This document shows positions 16,190 to 25,883 of a stretch of DNA of 29,768 nucleotides, one piece after another. The DNA comes from an uncultured Acidobacteriota bacterium (GTDB lineage Bacteria > Acidobacteriota > JAAYUB01): positions 1 through 29,768 of the forward strand of contig CALAMB010000104.1 in the NCBI GenBank assembly GCA_937925645.1, in the 5' to 3' direction. The stretch's first letter is position 1. Each line of letters starts with the position of its first letter. The translations under genes and the position numbers were made by a program. The notes beneath the pieces were generated by a model. The model saw only the letters and a list, made by a program, of their open reading frames with translations. It did not search any database and was not told the DNA's origin.

Positions 16190-16225
16190 AGAATAGGTCA
16201 TCCTTACAGAAAAGGTGGTTTGATT

Positions 16226-16999
16226 GTGGGCAAGCGGCTGACACGAAAAGAAATCAAGAAAAAAGACCCCATCACCGAGGCCCTGCAGAAGTTCTGGACC
16301 CTGTGCCTGGAAAACCGGCGTTACCTCGTGATCGGCCTTTCTGTGATCCTGGGGGCGATCATCCTCGTTATGCTGGGTACGCTCTGGTATAACCGGTCCC
16401 AGTCCTCGCGCGCCACGGCCATGCAGGAGGCGCGGGACATCTACAACGCCCGGGTGGACACCGCCCTGGCGGCGCCGCAGGATGGCGTGTACCCGAGCGA
16501 GGCCGCCAAGCACGAGGCGGCGCTGAAGGCGTTCGAGAACGTCGAGCGGAATTACGGCAGCGCCCAGGAAGGCCGCCTGGCGTCCTATTACAAGGGCGTC
16601 TGCCAGCGCGAGCTTGGCCGGACCGCCGACGCGGAGAAAACGTTCCGCGCTCTGCTCCAGTCCGTCGACGACCCGTTCATGACCCAGGTGGTCAAGCTGG
16701 CCCTGGCCGAAACGCTCCGGGTGCAACGCAAGTACGACGAGGCGCTGCCCATCCTGAACGAGCTCAGCCAGAACCCGACCCCGGCGGTCACCAGCGAAAG
16801 CATTGCCTACACCAAGGCCCTCTGCCTGGAGGAGAAGGGCAGCCTCAAGGAAGCCTACGAGGTGTTGAAAGCCGCGAAGGCCGTCCTGGACGAAAAGGGC
16901 AAGAGCGAGGACTTTTTCAGTCCGTACGAATCCGTCATCAGCAGCCGGATCGAGGTCCTGAAGGCCCGCCTGGGTGACACGCGCCCGGCCAATTCCTGA
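16226..16999 (+). CDS. Membrane-anchored tetratricopeptide-like protein
   Basis: This protein has 257 residues from the GTG at 16226, which has AAGGTGG about 7 nt upstream. The frame upstream reads through the tRNA and is not coding. A basic N-terminus (KRLTRKEIKKK) precedes one membrane helix at about 33-55. A long helical-repeat domain then faces the outside, with TPR-like segments (AKHEAALKAFENVERNYG, then GRTADAEKTFRALLQ and KYDEALPILNELSQNP). The topology resembles YfgM-type proteins that assist the Sec translocon, but sequence support for that name is weak. It lies 36 nt after tRNA-Arg and 56 nt before yceD, probably in one transcript. Confidence 0.85.
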   Translation: MGKRLTRKEIKKKDPITEALQKFWTLCLENRRYLVIGLSVILGAIILVMLGTLWYNRSQSSRATAMQEARDIYNARVDTALAAPQDGVYPSEAAKHEAALKAFENVERNYGSAQEGRLASYYKGVCQRELGRTADAEKTFRALLQSVDDPFMTQVVKLALAETLRVQRKYDEALPILNELSQNPTPAVTSESIAYTKALCLEEKGSLKEAYEVLKAAKAVLDEKGKSEDFFSPYESVISSRIEVLKARLGDTRPANS

Positions 17000-17055
17000 C
17001 GCCGGACCGCTGTGCCCGCGCCGACGGACCGGACGCCGGACGCGAGAGTAGACCG

Positions 17056-17586
17056 ATGTTCTTGGATATTTCAAAACTCGAAGTCGACACCGTCCGCCTC
17101 GACCACACGTTCGCGCCGGCGGAAGTGGGGTTCGACTACAAAGGGTATGAACTGGCGGATACGTTCAGCCTGAACGTGGAAGTCACGAAGAACAGCCGCC
17201 AGGAAGTCATGATCAAGGGAACGATCGCGGGTCCGGTGCGGGCGTTCTGCGATCGCTGTCTGGAGCCGTTCGTGCTGGCGATCCAGCCGTCGTTCCAGAT
17301 CACCATGATCCCGGCCCGGACGGCCGGCGCCGAGACCGAGGATGAGATCGAGGCGGATCGTCTGGACGAAAACGTGTACACCGATCCCCGGATCTCCCTC
17401 ACCGATCTCATGACCGAGCAGATCATCCTGAACCTGCCGGCCAAGATGCTGTGCCGGCAGGAATGCCAGGGGCTTTGCGCCCGTTGTGGCGCCAATCTGA
17501 ACCAGGGCGAGTGCGCGTGCACCGCCGCTGAATCCGCTCCCCGGTGGATGCTGCTGCGGGAAATGCAAAAACGCCTGAAGAAGTAA
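17056..17586 (+). CDS. yceD: YceD/DUF177 family cysteine-rich protein
   Basis: This 176-residue protein belongs to the family found directly before rpmF in most bacteria. In plants and bacteria it has been linked to 23S rRNA accumulation. The central CDRCLEPF motif (Cys65, Cys68) and the C-terminal set Cys133, 137, 141, 144 plus CAC at 153-155 suggest zinc binding. An acidic stretch lies between them (ETEDEIEADRLDE). The ATG at 17056 gives a full-length protein; the ribosome site is weak (GAGAG). rpmF follows 22 nt later. The family call is safe, the molecular role inferred. Confidence 0.9.
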   Translation: MFLDISKLEVDTVRLDHTFAPAEVGFDYKGYELADTFSLNVEVTKNSRQEVMIKGTIAGPVRAFCDRCLEPFVLAIQPSFQITMIPARTAGAETEDEIEADRLDENVYTDPRISLTDLMTEQIILNLPAKMLCRQECQGLCARCGANLNQGECACTAAESAPRWMLLREMQKRLKK

Positions 17587-17608
17587 TTGAAGAAGTAAGG
17601 AGACTCCG

Positions 17609-17794
17609 ATGGCCCACCCCAAACACCGACATTCCCATTCCCGGACGCACAAGCGGCGGGCTCATGATGCGCTGGAAACCAAGAGCATCTCCCTCTGCCC
17701 GAACTGCCGGGAGGCGAAACTGCCCCACCGGGCGTGCCCGCACTGCGGTTACTACCGGGGCCGCCAGGTGATCGCAGTCAAGAAGGCAGAATAA
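17609..17794 (+). CDS. rpmF: 50S ribosomal protein L32
   Basis: This protein of the large ribosomal subunit has 61 residues. It has the standard start MAHPKHRHSHSRTHKRRAHD and a four-cysteine zinc ribbon (Cys30, Cys33, Cys43, Cys46), so it is the zinc-containing form. A clear AAGGAG lies 6 nt before the ATG. It sits between yceD and plsX, the conserved order that links ribosome and lipid synthesis genes. Confidence 0.97.
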   Translation: MAHPKHRHSHSRTHKRRAHDALETKSISLCPNCREAKLPHRACPHCGYYRGRQVIAVKKAE

Positions 17795-17809
17795 GAGCGC
17801 TGGAGCAAT

Positions 17810-18847
17810 ATGGGCGCCGAACCAACGTTCCGGGTGGCCGTGGATGCGATGGGGAGCGATAACCATCCCGGCCCGGAGGTGCTCGGAGTCGTGCAGGCTC
17901 TGAAGCAGTACCCCGGCACTCAGGCCTTTCTGGTTGGCAACCGCGAACTCATCGAGCGGCACCTCAAGGACGTGCCCGCGGCCGGCCTGCCGTTGGAAAT
18001 CGTTCATGCCGACGAATGCATCGGCATGAACGAGCATCCGGTCATGGCCATCCGGAAGAAAAAGAACAACTCGATGCGCCTGGCCATGAACCTGATCAAG
18101 GAAGGCCGGGCGGACGGCTTTGTCACCGCCGGCAACACCGGCGCCGGCATGACCCTGGCCAAGCTCGTGTTCGGCACCTGCCGCGGCGTGGACCGGCCGG
18201 CGCTGGCCACCGTCGTTCCGTCCATCAAGGGCACGACGATCGTCCTGGACGTCGGCGCCAACGTCGATTGCAGGCCGCTGCACCTCGAACAGTTCGCCAT
18301 CATGGGACACGTCTACGCCAAGATAATCTTCGGAATCGAGCAGCCCCGGGTCGCCCTCCTGTCCATCGGCGAGGAGGAGATCAAGGGCAACGACCTGATC
18401 AAGGAAGTCCACCAGGCGCTGAAGCAGGCCCGGCTGAACTTCGTGGGGAACATCGAGGGGCGGGACGTCTACGTCGGCGACGTGGACGTCGTGGTGTGCG
18501 ACGGCTTCACCGGGAACGTGGCCCTCAAGATCAGCGAAGGGGTCATCACCGCCATCATGCACCAGCTGAAGCAGGAACTCGCCCGCGGGCTGCCCACTCA
18601 GGTGGGCGCCCTGCTGATCAAACCCGCCTTCCGCCGGCTGAAGAAAAAAATCGACTACTCCGAATACGGCGGCGCGCCGCTTCTGGGAGTGCGCGCGCCC
18701 GTCATCATCGGCCACGGCCGTTCCAACGCCAACGCGATCAAGAACGCCATCCGCGTGGTCCGTGAATTTCATTTCCAGCAGCTGTCCAGCAAGATTGAGC
18801 AGGAGATCGAACTGTTCATGCAGCAATACCGCCAGCGCGAGGTCTGA
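17810..18847 (+). CDS. plsX: Phosphate acyltransferase PlsX
   Basis: PlsX converts acyl-ACP to acyl-phosphate, the acyl donor for PlsY in phospholipid synthesis; it is a peripheral membrane enzyme. At 345 residues it has the normal length. Diagnostic segments are VAVDAMGSDNHPGPEV near the start, the GFVTAGNTGAGMTLAK region and VCDGFTGNVALKISEG. The ATG at 17810 has GGAG 4 nt upstream. It follows rpmF by 15 nt, and an acyl-CoA dehydrogenase gene follows by 2 nt where fabH commonly stands. Confidence 0.96.
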   Translation: MGAEPTFRVAVDAMGSDNHPGPEVLGVVQALKQYPGTQAFLVGNRELIERHLKDVPAAGLPLEIVHADECIGMNEHPVMAIRKKKNNSMRLAMNLIKEGRADGFVTAGNTGAGMTLAKLVFGTCRGVDRPALATVVPSIKGTTIVLDVGANVDCRPLHLEQFAIMGHVYAKIIFGIEQPRVALLSIGEEEIKGNDLIKEVHQALKQARLNFVGNIEGRDVYVGDVDVVVCDGFTGNVALKISEGVITAIMHQLKQELARGLPTQVGALLIKPAFRRLKKKIDYSEYGGAPLLGVRAPVIIGHGRSNANAIKNAIRVVREFHFQQLSSKIEQEIELFMQQYRQREV

Positions 18848-18849
18848 TT

Positions 18850-20019
18850 ATGTGGGATGTGGCACTGACCGAGGAACAGAAGGAAATCCGGGATCTGGCC
18901 CGCAAGATCGCCAAGGAACAGATCGAGCCGGTCCGCGCCGAACTGGACGAGAAGGAGGAATTCCCCTGGGCGATCATGAAGGTGCTGGCCGAAGCGGGCC
19001 TGTTCGGCGTGTACATCCCGGAGGAGTACGGCGGGTTCGGCAAGGGCATCTATGAGCTGTGCCTGGTGACCGAGGAGCTCAGCAAGGTCTGCGGCGGCGT
19101 GGCGGTAAGCTACGCGGCCTGCGGCCTCGGCTCTTACCCGTTTATCCTGATGGGGAGCGAGGAGCAGAAGAAAAAGTACCTGCCGCAGATCGCCAGCGGC
19201 GAGAAGCTGGCCGCGTTCTGCATCACCGAAAGCGGCGCCGGTTCCGACGCCGGGGGCATCCGCACCGTCGCCCGCAAGGACGGTGATTATTACTATCTCA
19301 CCGGCACCAAGCAGTGGATCACCAACGGGTCGGTGGCCGATGTCTACACCGTCATCGCCCTGACCGACAAGTCCAAGGGGCCGCGGGGCGCCTCGGCGTT
19401 CATCGTGGAGAAGGATTTCCCCGGCCTGTCGTACGGCAAGAAGGAAAAGAAGCTGGGGATCCGCGCCTCGTCCACCACCGAAGTGGTTTTCGACGAGTGC
19501 CGGGTGCCCAAGGAAAACCTGATCGGCCGCGAGGGGATGGGCTTCATCGTGACCATGCGCACCTTCGACTACACCCGCCCCGGCGTGGCGGCCCAGGCGC
19601 TGGGCATCGCCGGCGGGGCGTTCGAATACGCCCTCAACTACGCCCACACCCGCCGGCAGTTCGGCAAGCCCATCAGCTCCTTCCAGGCCGTCAACCACAT
19701 GCTGGCCGACATGGCCACGCAGATCGAGGCGGCCCGGGCGCTGATCTACAGCACGGCTCAGATGATCGACGCCGGCAAGATCAAGAACATCTCGAAGCTG
19801 TCGGCCATGTGCAAGCTGCTGGCGTCGGACACCGCCATGAAGGTGACCACCGATGCCATCCAGATCCTCGGCGGCTACGGCTACATGAAGGACTACCCCG
19901 TGGAGAAAATGTTCCGGGACGCCAAGATCACCCAGATCTACGAGGGCACCAACCAGATCCAGCGCAACGTCATCGCCTCCGAACTGATCAAGGAAGTCGT
20001 CTCGGAGCACAAGAAGTAA
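18850..20019 (+). CDS. Acyl-CoA dehydrogenase embedded in the fatty acid synthesis operon
   Basis: This FAD enzyme of 389 residues is of the short/branched-chain acyl-CoA dehydrogenase type, which forms a trans-2 double bond in an acyl-CoA and passes electrons to ETF. It has the N-terminal helical domain (LTEEQKEIRDLARKIAKEQ), the FAD-binding FCITESGAGSDAGG region and the beta domain. The C-terminal helical domain has the YAHTRRQFGKPI motif and the catalytic base Glu365 in QIYEGTNQIQRN. All key residues appear intact. It lies 2 nt after plsX and 15 nt before fabD, the slot commonly held by fabH, while etfB and etfA close the same operon. The exact substrate cannot be read from the sequence. 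Confidence 0.95.
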   Translation: MWDVALTEEQKEIRDLARKIAKEQIEPVRAELDEKEEFPWAIMKVLAEAGLFGVYIPEEYGGFGKGIYELCLVTEELSKVCGGVAVSYAACGLGSYPFILMGSEEQKKKYLPQIASGEKLAAFCITESGAGSDAGGIRTVARKDGDYYYLTGTKQWITNGSVADVYTVIALTDKSKGPRGASAFIVEKDFPGLSYGKKEKKLGIRASSTTEVVFDECRVPKENLIGREGMGFIVTMRTFDYTRPGVAAQALGIAGGAFEYALNYAHTRRQFGKPISSFQAVNHMLADMATQIEAARALIYSTAQMIDAGKIKNISKLSAMCKLLASDTAMKVTTDAIQILGGYGYMKDYPVEKMFRDAKITQIYEGTNQIQRNVIASELIKEVVSEHKK

Positions 20020-20034
20020 GGAGTGTCGGTTCGC

Positions 20035-20973
20035 ATGAGCAAGATCGCGTTCATCTTTCCCGGCCAGGCCTCCCAGTATTCGGGCATGGGCCGGGAGATT
20101 CACGACAGCCATCCCGAGGCGGCGGCCGTCTTCCGGCGGGCCGACGAGGTGCTCGGGTTCCCCCTGTCCGCCATGTGCTTCCAGGGTTCGGAGGACGAGC
20201 TGAAGCTCACGGAGAACACCCAGCCGGCCATCCTGACCGTGAGCGTCGCCGTCCTGCAGGTGCTCCGGCAGCGCGGCCTGGTGCCCGACTTCGTCGCCGG
20301 GCACAGCCTGGGCGAGTATTCCGCTCTCGTCGCCGCCGGCGGCCTGACGTTCGACGACGCGGTCCTGGCCGTCCGCAAGCGCGGCCGCTACATGCAGGCG
20401 GCCGTGCCGGTGGGCGTCGGGGCGATGGCGGCCTGCCTGGGCATGGACCTCGCGACCGTCGAAGCCGTTTGCGCCGCGGTCCGCGAAGGCCAGGTGCTGG
20501 TGCCGGCCAACATCAACTGTCCGGGGCAGATCGTCGTGGCCGGCCACGCCGAGCCCGTGGACCGGGCCATCACGTACGCCAAGAAGCAGGGCCTGGGCCG
20601 GATGATCCGCCTGCCCGTGAGCGCGCCGTTCCATTGCGAGCTCATGCGGCCGGCGCAGGAGCAGATGGCGCAGGATCTCAGCCGGATCGCGTTCGGCGAC
20701 CTGGCGGTGCCCCTGGTCACCAACGTGGACGCCCGGTTCATCACCGCGGGTGCGGACGCCCGGGACAGCCTGGTCCGCCAGGTGACCGGCTCTGTCCGGT
20801 GGCAGGCATCGGTGGAGGGGCTGGCCGCCGCGGGCGCCGATGTCTTCGTCGAAGTGGGACCCAAGACGGTCCTGTCGCAGATGGTGCGCAAAATCAGCCC
20901 GGAGGCGCGGACGTTCGCGGTGGAGAAACCCGCCGAGATCGACACCGTGCTGGCCGCGCTCAAAACCGCGTGA
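20035..20973 (+). CDS. fabD: Malonyl-CoA:ACP transacylase
   Basis: FabD moves malonyl groups from CoA to acyl carrier protein to supply fatty acid elongation. It has 312 residues from the ATG at 20035. The start motif FIFPGQASQYSGMG, catalytic Ser91 in GHSLGEYSAL and catalytic His200 in APFHCELM are present. An in-frame GTG at 20023 is rejected because it falls on the AAGGAG ribosome site. fabG follows 10 nt later. Confidence 0.96.
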   Translation: MSKIAFIFPGQASQYSGMGREIHDSHPEAAAVFRRADEVLGFPLSAMCFQGSEDELKLTENTQPAILTVSVAVLQVLRQRGLVPDFVAGHSLGEYSALVAAGGLTFDDAVLAVRKRGRYMQAAVPVGVGAMAACLGMDLATVEAVCAAVREGQVLVPANINCPGQIVVAGHAEPVDRAITYAKKQGLGRMIRLPVSAPFHCELMRPAQEQMAQDLSRIAFGDLAVPLVTNVDARFITAGADARDSLVRQVTGSVRWQASVEGLAAAGADVFVEVGPKTVLSQMVRKISPEARTFAVEKPAEIDTVLAALKTA

Positions 20974-20983
20974 GGAGGAGACG

Positions 20984-21718
20984 ATGGACAAGCCCGTGGC
21001 GGTGGTGACCGGCGGAGCCCGCGGCATCGGCGCCGCCATCGCGGACGCCCTGCTCGGGGCCGGTTTCGCGGTGGCCGTCGCCGACATGGACCTGGCGACC
21101 GCCGAGGCGCTGGTGGCGGCCAAGGGGCTCCCGGCCGGCGAATTCCGCGCCTACCAGCTCAACGTGACCGACGAGGGCGGAGTGGCCACCGTGTTCAAGC
21201 AGTTGCAGGCGGACTTCGGCCGGATCGACGTCCTGGTCAACAACGCCGGCATCAATCAGGACAACCTGATCATGCGGATGAAAATCGAACAGTGGCAGCG
21301 GGTTTTGGATGTCAATCTGACCGGCGCCTTTCTGTGCACCCGGGCGGTGATTCCGGTGATGATGCGGCAACGCACGGGCCGCGTCATCAACATCGCCTCG
21401 GTGGTTGGCGAGATGGGCAACGCCGGCCAGGCCAACTACTGCGCGACGAAGGCGGGGCTCATCGGCTTCACCAAGGCGGTGGCGCGCGAAGTGGCCTCCC
21501 GCAACATCACGGTCAACGCCGTCGCCCCGGGGTACATCGACACCGACATGACCCGGAACCTGCCCGAGGCGGTGAAGCAGGAGTTCAGCCGCAACATCGC
21601 CCTCGGCCGACCCGGCCAGCCGGAGGATGTCGCCCACGCGGTGGTGTTCCTCGCCGGTCCGGGCGCCGCCTACATCACCGGCTTCGTGCTGGATGTCAAC
21701 GGCGGCATGTACATGTGA
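20984..21718 (+). CDS. fabG: 3-oxoacyl-ACP reductase
   Basis: FabG reduces 3-oxoacyl-ACP with NADPH in each elongation round. It is a short-chain dehydrogenase of 244 residues. The cofactor loop TGGARGIG (9-16), the NNAG motif (86-89) and the catalytic Ser139, Tyr152 and Lys156 (YCATK) are present, as is the PGYIDTDMT segment. The ATG at 20984 has a strong AGGAGGAG upstream that overlaps the fabD stop. acpP follows after 44 nt. Confidence 0.95.
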   Translation: MDKPVAVVTGGARGIGAAIADALLGAGFAVAVADMDLATAEALVAAKGLPAGEFRAYQLNVTDEGGVATVFKQLQADFGRIDVLVNNAGINQDNLIMRMKIEQWQRVLDVNLTGAFLCTRAVIPVMMRQRTGRVINIASVVGEMGNAGQANYCATKAGLIGFTKAVAREVASRNITVNAVAPGYIDTDMTRNLPEAVKQEFSRNIALGRPGQPEDVAHAVVFLAGPGAAYITGFVLDVNGGMYM

Positions 21719-21762
21719 TGTGGAATTAACCGTTATCAACAATTTTCCAAGTGGAGGATATC

Positions 21763-22008
21763 ATGGCCAGTATCGAACAAAAAGTGAAGGAGATCATCGT
21801 CGAGCGGTTGGGTGTCAACGAAGCGGATGTGACTCCGGAAGCGTCCTTCATCGATGATCTGGGCGCCGACTCCCTGGACACTGTGGAACTGGTGATGGCC
21901 TTCGAAGACGGCTTCGGGATCGAAATCCCGGACGAGGACGCCGAAAAAATCACGAACGTGGCGCAAGCCATCGAGTACATCGTGAAAAAGACCGCGAACG
22001 CCGAATAA
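21763..22008 (+). CDS. acpP: Acyl carrier protein
   Basis: This small acidic carrier of growing acyl chains has 81 residues. Ser37 in [12 protein letters not shown] receives the phosphopantetheine arm. The C-terminal half has the usual [13 protein letters not shown] motif, and the end carries a few basic residues (VKKTANAE). GTGGAGG lies 6 nt before the ATG. A 26-nt perfect palindrome follows the gene, separating it from fabF. Confidence 0.96.
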   Translation: MASIEQKVKEIIVERLGVNEADVTPEASFIDDLGADSLDTVELVMAFEDGFGIEIPDEDAEKITNVAQAIEYIVKKTANAE

Positions 22009-22023
22009 TTGAACGCGACACAC

Positions 22024-22049
22024 GAGGGGAAGCGCGCGCGCTTCCCCTC
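22024..22049 (+). terminator. Perfect 26-nt palindrome between acpP and fabF (attenuator or mRNA end stabiliser)
   Basis: GAGGGGAAGCGCG and CGCGCTTCCCCTC form a perfect inverted repeat that folds into an 11-bp stem with a CGCG loop. It begins 15 nt after the acpP stop and is followed by AATTTATCT, only a poor T-run. It may terminate part of the transcripts or protect the acpP 3' end, lowering fabF and downstream output relative to acpP. Complete termination is unlikely because fabF has no promoter I can see. Confidence 0.6.
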
Positions 22050-22073
22050 AATTTATCTACAAGGGAAAAAACG

Positions 22074-23318
<1,245 letters not shown>

Positions 23319-23343
23319 AGTTCCGCGCCCATTCGGAGGTGGC

Positions 23344-24120
23344 ATGAAAATCGGAGTTTGCATCAAGAAGGTTCCCGACACGGAAACCCGGATCAAGATC
23401 GCGCCCGACGGCCGGCAGGTGAGCCTCGACGGCGTGTCCTTCATCATCTCGCCGTATGACGAGTTCGCCATCGAGGCGGCGCTCCAGCTCAAGGAGACGG
23501 CCGGCCAGGGCGAGGTGGTCGTCATCGCCGTCGGCGACGAGGAGACCGGCAAGGTGATGCGCAGCGCGCTGGCCATGGGCGCCGACCGGGCCGTGCTGGT
23601 GACCGATCCGGCCGTCGTCGAAACCGAGCCGTACGACGTCGCCCGGATCCTGGCCGCCGTCGCCCGCAAGGAAGGCGTCGAACTCCTGCTTTTCGGCAAG
23701 CAGGGCGTGGGCCAGGATTATCAGCAGGTGCCGGCCCTGACCGCCGAGGTGCTGGGCTGGCCGGCCGCCGCCGTGGTGGTCAAGCTGGAGGTCGCCGGCG
23801 GCGAGCTGACCGCCACCCGCGAGATCGAAGGCGGCGAGGAGGTCGACCGGCTGTCCCTGCCGGCGGTCGTGTCGGCCCAGAAAGGGCTCAACACGCCGCG
23901 CTACGCGTCGCTGAAGGGCATCATGGCGGCCAAGAAGAAGTCCATTGAACCCCTCACCCTCGCCGCGCTGGGCCAGGCCCCGCTGGCGCAGCGGAGCTGG
24001 GAGGTGGTCCGGCTGGAGATGCCGCCCGCCCGCCCCGCCGGCCGGCTCATCGACGGGGAGCCCGAGGATCAGGTGAAGCAGCTCGTGGAGCTCCTGCACA
24101 CGGAAGCCAAGGTGATTTGA
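23344..24120 (+). CDS. etfB: Electron transfer flavoprotein, beta subunit
   Basis: This subunit (258 residues) forms with EtfA the soluble carrier that takes electrons from acyl-CoA dehydrogenases to the quinone pool. The start MKIGVCIKKVPDTETRIKI, the ISPYDEFAIEAALQLKE segment and the GKQGVGQDYQQVPALTAE nucleotide-binding region identify the family. GGAGGTGG lies close before the ATG. etfA follows 19 nt later. Whether it binds AMP (normal) or a second FAD (bifurcating type) cannot be settled by eye; the acyl-CoA dehydrogenase in the same operon favours the ordinary type. Confidence 0.95.
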   Translation: MKIGVCIKKVPDTETRIKIAPDGRQVSLDGVSFIISPYDEFAIEAALQLKETAGQGEVVVIAVGDEETGKVMRSALAMGADRAVLVTDPAVVETEPYDVARILAAVARKEGVELLLFGKQGVGQDYQQVPALTAEVLGWPAAAVVVKLEVAGGELTATREIEGGEEVDRLSLPAVVSAQKGLNTPRYASLKGIMAAKKKSIEPLTLAALGQAPLAQRSWEVVRLEMPPARPAGRLIDGEPEDQVKQLVELLHTEAKVI

Positions 24121-24139
24121 GAGAGGAGGGGAGACAACC

Positions 24140-25108
24140 ATGGCGCAAGGTTTTTTGGTATTTGTCGAGAATCGGAACGGTCGGATCCGGAAGGGATCGC
24201 TGGAAGCGCTGGCCGCCGCCCGGCGCCTGGCCGACGCGCTGGGCCGGACAGTGGACGCCGTGATCGTCGGTGACGAAGCCGCGGCGGATCAGGCGGCCCG
24301 GTTCGGCGCCCACCGCCTGTTCCGGGTGGCGCCGGCGGATGTCTTCGAGTCCCGCGACGGCGTGGTGGAACTCCTCGCCGGCCTGGTGCGGCAGGAGTCG
24401 CCGGCGTGGGTCGTGGCCAGCGCCACGGCCGCGGGGAAGGACTGCCTGCCGGCGCTGGCGGCCCGCTTCGAGCGGTCGGTGATCCAGGACGCCACCGAGA
24501 TCTCGGTCGAGGGCGGCGAGTTGCTGGTCAAGCGGCCCATATACGCCGGCAAGGCGTTCGAGGTGGTCAAGCCGGCGGGGGCGCTCGCGTTCCTGACGCT
24601 GCGGCCCAACGTCTTCCCGGCGGTGGAGGCCCCGGCACCCGCGACGGTTGTGGCGCACGCGGCGGCCGTGGATCCGCAGCGGATCCGCACCCGGGTGGCC
24701 GAGGTGCGCGAGACCGCCGGCGGGAAGGTGGAACTGACCGAGGCGGCAATCGTCGTGTCCGGCGGCCGGGGCATCAAAGGCGCGGAGCATTTCCCGCTGA
24801 TCGAGCAGCTGGCCGCCGCCCTGGGCGGCGCCGCGGGTGCGTCCCGGGCGGTCGTTGACGCCGGCTGGGTGGACCACCACCACCAGGTGGGCCAGACGGG
24901 CAAGACGGTGTCGCCGACACTCTACGTGGCCGTCGGCATCTCCGGTGCGATCCAGCACCTGGCCGGCATGTCGTCGTCCAAGTACATTGTCGCCGTGAAC
25001 AAGGATCCCGACGCCCCCATTTTCAAGGTGGCCGACTACGGCATCGTGGGCGACCTGTTCAAGATCGTGCCGCTGCTCGTCGAGGAAGTGACGAAGCTGA
25101 AAGCGTGA
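24140..25108 (+). CDS. etfA: Electron transfer flavoprotein, alpha subunit
   Basis: EtfA (322 residues) carries the FAD in its C-terminal domain. The hallmarks are the [13 protein letters not shown] segment, the [20 protein letters not shown] motif and the [26 protein letters not shown] region. The N-terminal domain begins [19 protein letters not shown] strong GAGGAGGGG lies before the ATG. It partners with etfB directly upstream; the likely electron donor is the dehydrogenase at 18850-20019. The ABC ATPase gene follows after 13 nt. Confidence 0.95.
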   Translation: MAQGFLVFVENRNGRIRKGSLEALAAARRLADALGRTVDAVIVGDEAAADQAARFGAHRLFRVAPADVFESRDGVVELLAGLVRQESPAWVVASATAAGKDCLPALAARFERSVIQDATEISVEGGELLVKRPIYAGKAFEVVKPAGALAFLTLRPNVFPAVEAPAPATVVAHAAAVDPQRIRTRVAEVRETAGGKVELTEAAIVVSGGRGIKGAEHFPLIEQLAAALGGAAGASRAVVDAGWVDHHHQVGQTGKTVSPTLYVAVGISGAIQHLAGMSSSKYIVAVNKDPDAPIFKVADYGIVGDLFKIVPLLVEEVTKLKA

Positions 25109-25121
25109 CCGAGGTGAGGTC

Positions 25122-25877
25122 GTGCCGCTGATCGAATTGCGGGACATCACCAAGAGTTTCGGCGACAACCGGGTGCTGCGGGGCATCAGCCTGCAGGTGG
25201 AAGCGGGCGAGACGCTGGTGGTGCTCGGCCGGAGCGGCATCGGCAAGAGCGTGACGCTCCTCATCATCACGGGCCTGATGGCGCCGGATTCCGGCGAGGT
25301 TTTTCTCCAGGATCAAAATATCACCCGCCTGCGCGAACGGGAGCTGATTCCCATCCGCCGGCGGTTTTCGTACGTCTTTCAATCCGGGGCGCTGTTCGAC
25401 TCGTTGAGCGTGTTCGAGAACGTCGCCTTCCCCATGTCCGAGTCCCGCGACCTGGGCGAGGCGGAGGCCACCGCCCACGTCCAGCGGATTTTGGAGCACC
25501 TCGATCTTGCCAAGGTCGCGGATCTCTATCCCCAGGAGTTGAGCACGGGCATGAAGAAACGGGTGGCCATCGCCCGGGCCATCGCGGTCCAGCCGCTGGC
25601 GATCCTGTACGACGAGCCCACCACCGGCGTGGACCCGCTCACCGCCAAGCTGATCAGCCGGACGATCAAGGGGCTGCAGCAGCAGTTGGGGGTGACGTCC
25701 ATCGTCGTCACCCATGATTTGAAATGCGCGCGGATGATTGCCGACCGGGTGGCCTTCCTGCACGACGGAAGAATCTACTTCCACGACACCTTCGACCGCT
25801 TCATCGCCTCCGACCTGGAGGAACTGGTCCGGTTCAAGAACTCCCTGCCGTCGCTGATGCGCTACATCGGCGCCTGA
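25122..25877 (+). CDS. ABC transporter ATP-binding protein, MlaF type
   Basis: This 251-residue ATPase of the Mla/Ttg2 lipid-transport class has a GTG start at 25122 preceded by GAGGTGAGG. Walker A is GRSGIGKS (36-43), the Q-loop is Gln87 in YVFQSGALFDSL, Walker B is ILYDEP (Asp164, Glu165), and the switch His is 198. The signature reads LSTGM (140-144), with Thr for the usual second-position Gly. The FQSGALFDS and GMKKRVAIARA motifs fit MlaF more than amino acid importers. No permease (MlaE) or MlaD gene is next to it. As last gene of the lipid operon it may serve phospholipid trafficking with partners encoded elsewhere. Confidence 0.88.
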   Translation: MPLIELRDITKSFGDNRVLRGISLQVEAGETLVVLGRSGIGKSVTLLIITGLMAPDSGEVFLQDQNITRLRERELIPIRRRFSYVFQSGALFDSLSVFENVAFPMSESRDLGEAEATAHVQRILEHLDLAKVADLYPQELSTGMKKRVAIARAIAVQPLAILYDEPTTGVDPLTAKLISRTIKGLQQQLGVTSIVVTHDLKCARMIADRVAFLHDGRIYFHDTFDRFIASDLEELVRFKNSLPSLMRYIGA

Positions 25878-25883
25878 AGCCGC

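Noticed and set aside
16160..16225. Upstream extension of the TPR gene into tRNA-Arg
   Set aside because: It would translate the tRNA 3' half; GTG 16226 has a proper ribosome site.
18769..21123. 784-codon minus-strand frame opposite the acyl-CoA dehydrogenase, fabD and part of fabG
   Set aside because: It spans three unrelated sense genes with intact catalytic motifs and has shadow-type composition.
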